Origin: Acidobacteriaceae bacterium
GTDB lineage: Bacteria > Acidobacteriota > Terriglobia > Terriglobales > Acidobacteriaceae
Assembly: GCA_030041435.1 (NCBI GenBank)
Contig: JASHNW010000006.1
Span: 1-42,557 of the forward strand
Reading direction: 5' to 3'
DNA length: 42,557 nucleotides
Positions 19,078 to 25,701 of the stretch are shown here, piece after piece. Numbering within the stretch: position 1 is the first letter of the stretch; every line of letters begins with the position of its first letter. The translations under genes were made by a program, and so were the position numbers. The notes below the pieces were generated by a model, which had not been told where the DNA came from, ran no database searches, and saw only the letters and a program-made list of their open reading frames with translations.

Positions 19078-19662
19078 TCAGCCAAAGGCCGCCAGCCGTT
19101 CCGTGAGTCGCATCTTCACCGCCGGCCACTCCCGATCGACGATGGAAAAGTAGACGGTATCGCGGATGAACCCCGTCCACGTCATGCGGTCGCAGCGCAG
19201 AACCCCCTCTCTGACTGCGCCGAGTTTGGCCACAGCGGCCTGGCTGCGCCGGTTCCGCGTGTCCACGCGGAACTGCACCCGCGCCGCCCCCCCGGCGAAG
19301 GCGTGTTCCAGCATCAGCATCTTGCTTTCCGGATTGGCTGGACCGCCGCGCGCATCCGGATGCAGGAACGAGGTCCCAATTTCGATTCCGCCCTGGCTCG
19401 CCAGCGACGTGTAATACGACGACATGCCGATGACCCGCCCATCCGCGCAGCGGCGGATCGCATAGGCCATGCGCTCAGTGAGCGGTGCGCCGCACGCCGC
19501 GGCCCAGTATTCCCCGAAGCCCGGGCCAGTCGGATTCACAGACATGATCGTCCAGGTCTCGGGATCGCAATCGATGGCCGCGCGCACATCCTCTTTCAGG
19601 CGCGGCTCAAACGGCTCCAGCCGTACGAAGCGGCCCTGCAACGGCTCAAACGCGAGGTTCAT
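19078..19662 (-). CDS. GNAT-family N-acetyltransferase (RimJ/RimL type)
   Basis: A 194-residue acetyltransferase. The start [12 protein letters not shown] is typical of the RimJ/RimL group; [19 protein letters not shown] and [16 protein letters not shown] match the core strands, and [29 protein letters not shown] is the C-terminal acetyl-CoA domain. These enzymes acetylate N-terminal amino groups of proteins or small amines; the target here is unknown. It lies on the strand opposite trpE and trpG. Confidence 0.88.
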   Translation of the reverse strand: MNLAFEPLQGRFVRLEPFEPRLKEDVRAAIDCDPETWTIMSVNPTGPGFGEYWAAACGAPLTERMAYAIRRCADGRVIGMSSYYTSLASQGGIEIGTSFLHPDARGGPANPESKMLMLEHAFAGGAARVQFRVDTRNRRSQAAVAKLGAVREGVLRCDRMTWTGFIRDTVYFSIVDREWPAVKMRLTERLAAFG

Positions 19663-19746
19663 CCGTCCAGGCTACCACCGCTGGGCCCGACGGAGACCCC
19701 CCAACGGCTTCCCGGCGCTACACTCAAATCAGATGGTCTTCGTCCC

Positions 19747-20331
19747 ATGGTTTTCGTTTTAGACAACTACGACTCCTTCACCTTCAATCTGGTCCAGTAC
19801 ATGGGCGAGCTGGGCGCCGAGATCGACGTCCGCCGCAACGACCAGCTCACCGTCGACGAGGTCGAAGCCCTGCACCCCGATCGCATCGTGCTCTCGCCTG
19901 GCCCCTGCACGCCGCAGGAAGCCGGCATCTCCATCGATCTCATTCGGCGCATGGCCGGCAAGGTCCCCATCCTCGGGGTCTGTCTCGGTCATCAGGCTAT
20001 CGGCGCGGCCTTCGGTGGCCGGGTCGTTCGCGCGCCGAAGCTGATGCACGGCAAAACCAGCCAGGTCGACCACGACGGCCGCACCATCTTCGCCGGCATC
20101 GCCTCACCGATGACCTGCACCCGCTACCACTCCCTCATCGTCGAAGAAGAAGGCCTGCCCGCCGATCTCGAAATCTCCGCGCGCACGCCCGACGGCACCA
20201 TCATGGGCCTGCGCCACCGCCGCTTTCCGGTCGAAGGCGTCCAGTTCCACCCGGAAAGCGTGCTCACCGACGACGGCAAGCGCCTGATCCAAAACTTTCT
20301 GGAGTTGCAGATTAAAGATGCGTTATCGTGA
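19747..20331 (+). CDS. trpG: Anthranilate synthase component II (glutamine amidotransferase)
   Basis: A 194-residue class I glutamine amidotransferase. Visible are [19 protein letters not shown], the oxyanion and nucleophile segment [13 protein letters not shown] then [10 protein letters not shown] (catalytic Cys), and the His-Glu pair in [10 protein letters not shown]. It supplies ammonia to TrpE; such subunits often also serve PabB, so a dual TrpG/PabA role is possible. ATG 19747 gives the canonical N-terminus. The next gene starts 14 bases before the trpG stop. Confidence 0.95.
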   Translation: MVFVLDNYDSFTFNLVQYMGELGAEIDVRRNDQLTVDEVEALHPDRIVLSPGPCTPQEAGISIDLIRRMAGKVPILGVCLGHQAIGAAFGGRVVRAPKLMHGKTSQVDHDGRTIFAGIASPMTCTRYHSLIVEEEGLPADLEISARTPDGTIMGLRHRRFPVEGVQFHPESVLTDDGKRLIQNFLELQIKDALS

Positions 20332-21484
20332 GCGAAGTTTGGCAAATTCCCTCTGCCAAACGCAGGACCTGCACGGGTCTGCAGTGCGAATCGTCATGCT
20401 CGTTGCCGCTGTCTGCTTCTCCGGCAGCATCGCCGCCGCACAGCTCATCCCGCTCCCGCCCGATCAGATTCCCGGCAATGAGCCGGCATCTCCGGCTCCT
20501 GCAGCGCCGAAAGCCGAACCCGCGAAGAGTTCACCGGCAGCCCAGCCCATCTCCATCGCCACCGTCGCCATGCAGGGCGTTTCGCTCTCCGGCTACACCT
20601 TCGTCAAAGACGGTCGCGCAATCGTCGGCAATAACACCTCCATCGGCGCCGGCGACTCCACCGCTCAGGTCGCGCTCACTCGCGGCGGCAGCCTCAACGT
20701 CTGCGCCTCGACCAAAATCCATCTCTCCACCGACACTACCACCCCCGGCAGCGGCCTCATGGTTGCGCTCGATCGCGGCGCTTTCGAGGCCCACTATACG
20801 TCCGGTCAATACTCCGACGTCGTGCTCACACCCGATCTGCGCATCCTCGTTTCGCCGCCGGGGCAGGCCGACCTCAGCATCCGTGTCGGCGCCAACGGCG
20901 ACACCTGCGTCGACAACCATGGCGACCACGCCCCCTACGTCCTCGCCAGCAGCCTCTTCGACGGCGGAGCCTACCGCGTGCAGCCCAACCAGCGCGTCCT
21001 TTTCGAGCACGGCAGCCTGCGCGACGTGGTCGACACCGAGCAGGAACCCTGCGGGTGCCCGCCCGCGCAACCGCTGTCCGTTGCCGAAGCGGGGTCAACT
21101 GGCGCCGGCGCGGCGAAGCCTGGCGAGAAGGTTGCGCCGAGCCCCGCGGCCGCGCAAAATCCATTCCCCCTCGCGGAGAGCGAGGGGCTGAAGCCTCCGC
21201 CAGCTTTGCCGACGACGCCCGCTGTTCACTCCGGCCAGGTGCACGTCGAAGTCTCCGCTCCGATCTCTTACGACGCCAACCACCCCGACGCGCTTCCACC
21301 GCCGCCTCCAGTGGCGGCCGAACCGTCGAGCGCGGCAGCAGCCTCCTCAGCGCCCATCCCGGTCGCAACTTCGGCGATCCACATGGAGAGCGCCCAGGCT
21401 CCGCCGCCCACATCGAAACCGAAGTCACACGCGGGGTTCTTTGGGCACATCGGACATTTCTTCAAAAAGCTGTTTGGCGGGTAG
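20318..21484 (+). CDS. Exported, Ala/Pro-rich protein of unknown function
   Basis: A 388-residue protein. A hydrophobic stretch ([17 protein letters not shown], about residues 26-42) looks like a signal peptide preceded by a long N-region, so the true start may be ATG 20396. Next come a Pro/Ala linker and a globular part (about 85-245) with [25 protein letters not shown] and several short beta strands, somewhat like FecR-type or outer-surface domains. A long Pro/Ala/Ser tail ends in [18 protein letters not shown], a His/Phe-rich amphipathic end. It overlaps trpG by 14 bases. Function unknown. Confidence 0.7.
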   Translation: MRYRERSLANSLCQTQDLHGSAVRIVMLVAAVCFSGSIAAAQLIPLPPDQIPGNEPASPAPAAPKAEPAKSSPAAQPISIATVAMQGVSLSGYTFVKDGRAIVGNNTSIGAGDSTAQVALTRGGSLNVCASTKIHLSTDTTTPGSGLMVALDRGAFEAHYTSGQYSDVVLTPDLRILVSPPGQADLSIRVGANGDTCVDNHGDHAPYVLASSLFDGGAYRVQPNQRVLFEHGSLRDVVDTEQEPCGCPPAQPLSVAEAGSTGAGAAKPGEKVAPSPAAAQNPFPLAESEGLKPPPALPTTPAVHSGQVHVEVSAPISYDANHPDALPPPPPVAAEPSSAAAASSAPIPVATSAIHMESAQAPPPTSKPKSHAGFFGHIGHFFKKLFGG

Positions 21485-21634
21485 GGATTCCGCGCCATGG
21501 CCTTCGAACTCAAGCACCTGCGATAAAATCAAAGAGCCGGAGTTTGTCTTGTTGCGGACCGCTGCCGGTCTGCCTCGCGCGGCCCTCGGCCGCCTCATTC
21601 CGCATCGATATCCGAAGTAAGGAGCCTTACCCGT

Positions 21635-22195
21635 ATGGCGATTCCCGCCACCCAAATGCGCCCGGGCATGATCATCAAGCACAATAACGATCTCCACCTC
21701 GTCTTTTCGGTGGAGCACCGCACCCCCGGCAACCTGCGCGCCTTCATCCAGGCCAAGCTGCGCAACATCCGCACCGGCGCCATGTTCGTGGAGCGCTTCC
21801 GCTCGCCCGACCCCATTGAACGCGTCGTCGTCGACGAAATCCCCATGGACTTCCTCTACAACGACGGCGACGACTACTACTTCATGAACACGGAAAACTA
21901 CGAGCAGACCCACCTGAAGCGCGATACCCTGGGCGATGCCGTCGAGTACCTCACCGCCAACCTGCAGATCAAAGTCTCGTTTCACGATGGCACGCCGGTC
22001 GGCATCGAGCTGCCGCAGACCGTCGAGCTGACCGTGGTCGAGACTGAGCCGGGCCTCAAGTCCGCAACCGCCTCGTCCGTAACCAAACCGGCGAAGACCG
22101 AAACCGGCCTCATCGTCCAGGTCCCGCCCTTCATCAACGAAGGCGAGAAGATCCGCGTCGACACCGCCGAAGGCGCCTACCTCAGCCGTGCTTAA
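21635..22195 (+). CDS. efp: Translation elongation factor P
   Basis: A 186-residue three-domain protein that relieves ribosome stalling at proline stretches. The KOW-like domain I (residues 1-65) contains VEHRTPGNLRAFIQAKLRN, the OB domains follow, and the C-terminal signature reads GLIVQVPPFINEGEKIRVDT. The loop tip that carries a modified Lys in E. coli, or Arg in Pseudomonas, is Asn33 here (PGN). Lysylation by EpmA or rhamnosylation by EarP is therefore not possible at this residue. The rest of the protein is normal in length and sequence. ATG 21635 is preceded by AAGGAG at a short distance. Confidence 0.96.
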   Translation: MAIPATQMRPGMIIKHNNDLHLVFSVEHRTPGNLRAFIQAKLRNIRTGAMFVERFRSPDPIERVVVDEIPMDFLYNDGDDYYFMNTENYEQTHLKRDTLGDAVEYLTANLQIKVSFHDGTPVGIELPQTVELTVVETEPGLKSATASSVTKPAKTETGLIVQVPPFINEGEKIRVDTAEGAYLSRA

Positions 22196-22310
22196 TCGGC
22201 ATTGAAGAATCAGCGGACCTGCGCCCGCTCTGAATCATTGGCGGGCCGGGCTTTCGCGGCGAAACTCGGGTTTCGGCAGACCCTCGCGCCGAGAAAAATT
22301 CTTCAAATTT

Positions 22311-22430
22311 CGCATGTGTGGGAAACAAAGTACTTAGCTCCAAACAACGCTGTAAGTGTGGAAAGCAGAGCACTTACAGGCGATCCCAAGCGTATGTATT
22401 GGGGATAAAGCACTTACGGATGAACGCCGG
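22311..22430 (+). repeat. Three degenerate tandem repeats with a 40-base period
   Basis: The units start at 22311, 22351 and 22391. Each has (C/T)G(C/T)A-GT followed by a purine-rich stretch and then AG(T/C)ACTTA at offset 19. In the middle unit TGTAAGTG and CACTTACA form a perfect 8-bp inverted repeat; the third unit keeps part of it. The agreement is only about 70 percent between neighbours. Confidence 0.5.
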
Positions 22431-22504
22431 GCCGACCCATCTGCGGAATTTCAAAGAGCGGACACGTGTCCAGCCTCGGCCGGACCAACCAATTCCCTGC
22501 AAAG

Positions 22505-22534
22505 GAAAAAGCCCTGATTCAAAGGACAGGGCTT
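22505..22534 (-). terminator. Rho-independent terminator for the TPR gene
   Basis: Read on the minus strand, AAGCCCTG and CAGGGCTT form an 8-bp stem around a ten-base loop, followed by a run of T (plus-strand A 22506-22510). It lies about 115 bases past the stop of the TPR gene. Confidence 0.75.
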
Positions 22535-22649
22535 CCCTGCTTCTCAGGATAAGGACCTGAGAGAAATCGAAGCAAGGAAAATCGGCTGCCGAGAGGGTAC
22601 GAAGGTCATGGGTTTTGGCGACGGGGCCAGTCTGCTGCCTGCTGATTCT

Positions 22650-24542
22650 CTACTTCATCATCATGATCGCCACAATCTGCCCGTCGACCGTCTTGTCCGC
22701 CGTCGCAAAGTACTCCACTTCTGCCTTCATTCCCTCCAGGTCCTGGCAGGGATGCACCTCGCCCGACGGCGTGTAATTGCCGGCCCGGTAATCCACCTTG
22801 TAGTAGTTGTTCGCGTAGACTGACACCTTCCGTTTCGTTCCCTCAACCGTCAGCTCCATCACCGCCGGATAGCTGCACGTCACGCCGCGAATCGTGCCCC
22901 AGAAGGTCAGCATCTTCCCGTGCGGCGTTTCTGTGGGGTGCTTCAGCCTGGGCAGCGCCGACTCTCCACTCGAGCCCCCTGGCCCGGATCCCCCCGATCC
23001 CGGCCCGTTGAGAATGCGCTCCGTGCCCTGCGTCGTTTGTATCTCCGCCTGCTCAGCCCGCTGCTGCTTTTCCCGCTCCGTCTCTGCCTGCAGTTGCTGC
23101 ACCTGGACGATCCGCGCCTGCACAAAGTCCGCTTCCTGCGGCGTCTTCGCTACCTCCTTCGCCGCCTGCAACACTCGAACGCTGTCGTCGAACCGTCCCT
23201 GCTCCATCAGCAGGTTCGCACTGTCCATCCGAAAGTTGACGTTTCCCGGCTCCAGCGACACGGCCTGCACGCTCAGCATGTGCGCCTCGTCCAGATTCTC
23301 GCGCCGCCTTCCGTAGAGGCTCGCCAGCGCGTCGTACGCCGGCGCAAACCGCGGATTCAGCCTGATCGCCGTCCGCAGGCTGGCCTCCACCTGCGCATCG
23401 GTAACGTCGTCCATCAGCGAAAGCGCGGCGAAGTAGTAGTGCGCCAGACAGCTTTGCGAGTCGAGCGTTACGGCCTGCGCGTACCACTTCTTCGCCTCGG
23501 CGCGGTTCCCCTCGCGAAACTCCAGATACCCCATCGTCTCGTGCGCCAGCACGTTGTTGGGATCGGCCTGCAGCACCCCCTCGAGCATCGTCCGCGCATC
23601 GGCGGTGCGCCCGTTGTACGCCAGGAAATCCGCGCGGATCGCATCCGCCTGCGCCGCGGTAATGGGCACAATCGTGAACGCAGCCTCATTCAGAGGCGCG
23701 GTGCTCAGCCTGAAGTATTGGTACGACGCGCGGCTGGTGTAGTTCCGCAGCGCGTCTTGCAATTTGCCCAGATCGCCGAATGCCGTCTGCGCCGCCGCTA
23801 CGGGGTCCTGATGCTCGCTGACCAGCTGCGCATAGGTCCCCACGCGGTTCGTGTGCTGCATCGCATCGTTCACTTCCAGATAATGCGTCAGCGCCCACGA
23901 CTCCGCGTAGAACACCGAGCCCTTCTGTTCCTCGTGATAGTAGGGTGAGTTCGCGTCCACGCGGAACAGCGTTTCCAGCGGGATCAGCCGATGCTGCTGC
24001 AGATAGAGCAGATCGTCGCCGCTCGGCTCGCTCAGCCGCGCCGTCTTGTCCTCTAACTCCGTGTTCTGAAAGAACTCCGCCAGCCCCTCGTTGAGCCACA
24101 GCGGCATCCACTCGATGGCATCGCCGATCTCCAGGTGCGTGTACTCGTGGTAGACGGTCGCATAGGGGTGGTTCTCATCCTCGGTATCCAGCCGCAGCAT
24201 GATGAAGTTCTTGTCCGGCGCGCGCAGAAAATAGCCCGCCAGGTTCAGCTTGCCCTTGCCCAGATACGCCGCCGGCTCCAGCGCCTGGAAATCCTTCTGG
24301 TTCTTCAGCGCCAGCACCTCGATTGGCGACACCGGATCGACGTTCATTTTGGGGAACATCGTCTGGAACACCCATCGCATGCGTTCGAACTGGTCGATCA
24401 CGTGGCGGCCCTGCTTCTCGCCGGCATTGGTCACGACGGTGAAGTGCTCGCTGCGGATTTCGATCCAGGCAGGCGAAGAATCGCGCGCCCAGAGAGGGAG
24501 AGCGGCGAGAAGAAGCAGCAGCAGAGCCGAAATGCGCAGCAT
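22650..24542 (-). CDS. Exported HExxH metallopeptidase-like protein with TPR repeats
   Basis: A 630-residue protein with a signal peptide (MLRISALLLLLLAALPLWA). The N-terminal domain (about 25-260) is gluzincin-like: VYHEYTHLEIG gives His132, Glu133 and His136, and LNEGLAEFF supplies Glu152 as a likely third zinc ligand. Residues about 330-480 are TPR-like helical repeats (NVLAHETMGYLEFREGNRAEAKKW and following). A charged Gln/Glu helix and a Gly/Ser linker precede a C-terminal beta domain (about 545-630). The domain order resembles peptidase-MA/DUF1570-type proteins of acidobacteria. The substrate is unknown. Confidence 0.82.
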   Translation of the reverse strand: MLRISALLLLLLAALPLWARDSSPAWIEIRSEHFTVVTNAGEKQGRHVIDQFERMRWVFQTMFPKMNVDPVSPIEVLALKNQKDFQALEPAAYLGKGKLNLAGYFLRAPDKNFIMLRLDTEDENHPYATVYHEYTHLEIGDAIEWMPLWLNEGLAEFFQNTELEDKTARLSEPSGDDLLYLQQHRLIPLETLFRVDANSPYYHEEQKGSVFYAESWALTHYLEVNDAMQHTNRVGTYAQLVSEHQDPVAAAQTAFGDLGKLQDALRNYTSRASYQYFRLSTAPLNEAAFTIVPITAAQADAIRADFLAYNGRTADARTMLEGVLQADPNNVLAHETMGYLEFREGNRAEAKKWYAQAVTLDSQSCLAHYYFAALSLMDDVTDAQVEASLRTAIRLNPRFAPAYDALASLYGRRRENLDEAHMLSVQAVSLEPGNVNFRMDSANLLMEQGRFDDSVRVLQAAKEVAKTPQEADFVQARIVQVQQLQAETEREKQQRAEQAEIQTTQGTERILNGPGSGGSGPGGSSGESALPRLKHPTETPHGKMLTFWGTIRGVTCSYPAVMELTVEGTKRKVSVYANNYYKVDYRAGNYTPSGEVHPCQDLEGMKAEVEYFATADKTVDGQIVAIMMMK

Positions 24543-24655
24543 GGGATTTTGCGTGGGATCGTATCACGCAGCGTCCAGGTGCGAAATAGTCAATTGGGAT
24601 AAGTCGCATAACCCCCGTTTCAGCCGAATTTCTGAAGCGTGGTACATTGTCGGGC

Positions 24656-24931
24656 ATGGCCGTTCGGGAAGGATTCCGCCGCGTCCGGCTGATCGGGAAC
24701 ATCGTCCTCGCCATCGGTCTCCTGCTGGACGCCCTCTTGCTCGTGGGCTTCCTCGCGGCCGCTTTCGGCGAACGCGTTGAGATTTTTGGCGTCGGCTTCT
24801 TCGGAATCCCTCCGACGATCCTCGGCGCCATCATCTTCCTCGCTGCCTGGGTGGCCGAGGGATTCACGACCCGGCCCCACTCTGCTGCCAGGCAAACGCC
24901 GCAGTCTCCTGGAGCTCGTCCGGTAAACTGA
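24656..24931 (+). CDS. Small membrane protein of unknown function
   Basis: A 91-residue protein with two hydrophobic segments (about 12-37 and 48-68: LIGNIVLAIGLLLDALLLVGF and GIPPTILGAIIFLAAWVA). No family is recognised. ATG 24656 follows an in-frame TTG at 24647. Its last five codons and stop lie inside the left copy of the 19-bp direct repeat that flanks the toxin-antitoxin pair, so its present C-terminus may be a product of that event. Confidence 0.55.
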   Translation: MAVREGFRRVRLIGNIVLAIGLLLDALLLVGFLAAAFGERVEIFGVGFFGIPPTILGAIIFLAAWVAEGFTTRPHSAARQTPQSPGARPVN

Positions 24932-24933
24932 AC
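24915..24933 (+). repeat. Left copy of a 19-bp direct repeat flanking the TA module
   Basis: CTCGTCCGGTAAACTGAAC is identical to bases 25663-25681, 748 bases away. A CCTGG lies a few bases before both copies. The toxin and antitoxin genes lie wholly between the two. Confidence 0.9.
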
Positions 24934-24956
24934 ACGACTGACGGGTCTTGCATTTC

Positions 24957-24974
24957 GATATTGCATGCAATATC
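24957..24974. promoter_or_regulatory. Perfect 18-bp palindrome, candidate TA operator
   Basis: GATATTGCATGCAATATC is a perfect palindrome ending eight bases before the chosen PIN start. Autoregulated toxin-antitoxin operons usually carry such a site, bound by the ribbon-helix-helix antitoxin. Confidence 0.75.
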
Positions 24975-24981
24975 ATTTGTT

Positions 24982-25407
24982 TTGAGACTTGTGCTTGACA
25001 CTTCGGTGCTGGTTGCAGCGGTGCGCAGCTCATCCGGTGCGTCGAATCTGCTTCTGCACCGGGCGATCAATCGCCGATTCACGCTTCTGTTGTCAGTCCC
25101 GCTGATGCTTGAGTATGAATCGGTGCTGACACGCGAAGAGCATCTGAGCGCATCCGGTTTGTCCATCGGGGACGTGAACCTTTTGCTGGACACCCTGGCT
25201 GCAAAATGCGAACCCGTCCGCCTGCCTTTCCACTGGCGTCCGATACTCCGCGATGCGGATGACGATATGGTGTTGGAGGCAGCGGTCAACGGACATGCTG
25301 ACGGTTTGGTTACTTTCAATATGAGAGACTTCTCACCGGTGGCGGCGCAGTTCGGCATCAGCGTCCTGTCTCCGCTTCAGGCGCTGCGCATGCAGGAGGA
25401 AAAATGA
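24982..25407 (+). CDS. PIN-domain toxin of a type II toxin-antitoxin pair
   Basis: A 141-residue PIN domain, by family a metal-dependent RNase. The conserved acidic residues are visible in LVLDTSVLVAAV, MLEYESVLTREE, LRDADDDMVLEAAV and TFNMRDFSP. This is the COG1569-type 'PIN family toxin'. Start TTG 24982 gives the usual short N-terminus and leaves the palindrome as upstream DNA; an in-frame TTG at 24961 would place the operator inside the gene. The stop overlaps the antitoxin ATG as ATGA (25404-25407). Toxin before antitoxin is the less common order. Confidence 0.85.
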   Translation: MRLVLDTSVLVAAVRSSSGASNLLLHRAINRRFTLLLSVPLMLEYESVLTREEHLSASGLSIGDVNLLLDTLAAKCEPVRLPFHWRPILRDADDDMVLEAAVNGHADGLVTFNMRDFSPVAAQFGISVLSPLQALRMQEEK

Positions 25408-25652
25408 GGAAGAATAACTTTGCCCTCCGGGTGCAGAGCTCTCTGCTGGATGAGGCCCGCAAAGTCGCCGAGGCAGAAGGCGTGGCACTGAATCAGCTGA
25501 TCAATGTTGCCCTGGCGGAGAAACTCTCCGCACTCCGCACGGAGAGCTACTTTCGCGAGCGGGCGGTGCGAGCCGATCGCCGCAAAGCTCTCCGGATCCT
25601 CAAGAAAGCCGGCGGAGCCAACCCTCCCATAGCGGGGGACGAGCTCGATTAG
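25404..25652 (+). CDS. Ribbon-helix-helix-like antitoxin
   Basis: An 82-residue protein. NFALRVQSSLLDEARKVAEAEGVALNQLINVALAEKL fits a ribbon-helix-helix DNA-binding domain of the kind seen in HicB/Arc-like antitoxins. The charged C-terminal half is the expected toxin-binding part. It is translationally coupled to the PIN gene through ATGA, and GGAGG lies a few bases upstream inside that gene. It should neutralise the PIN RNase and repress the operon at the palindrome. Confidence 0.83.
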   Translation: MRKNNFALRVQSSLLDEARKVAEAEGVALNQLINVALAEKLSALRTESYFRERAVRADRRKALRILKKAGGANPPIAGDELD

Positions 25653-25662
25653 CCCCTGGGAC

Positions 25663-25681
25663 CTCGTCCGGTAAACTGAAC
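25663..25681 (+). repeat. Right copy of the 19-bp direct repeat flanking the TA module
   Basis: This is identical to 24915-24933. It lies 10 bases after the antitoxin stop and 20 bases before hisS, so the TA pair sits exactly between the two copies. Confidence 0.9.
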
Positions 25682-25701
25682 TCTGGACCGCAATCTTTCC
25701 G

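Larger units (their letters stand above)
22196..22649. other. Convergent intergenic region between efp and the TPR gene
   Basis: About 450 bases with no supportable gene. It holds three degenerate 40-base repeats (22311-22430), a minus-strand terminator (22505-22534) and a further short stem CTCAGG-n7-CCTGAG (22543-22561). Confidence 0.5.

Noticed and set aside
19303-19746. N-terminal extension of trpG
   Set aside because: The frame is open, but the extension is antisense to the GNAT gene and TrpG homologues start at [11 protein letters not shown].
22311-22430. A CRISPR array
   Set aside because: Only three units that are too divergent, no distinct spacers, and no cas genes in the window.
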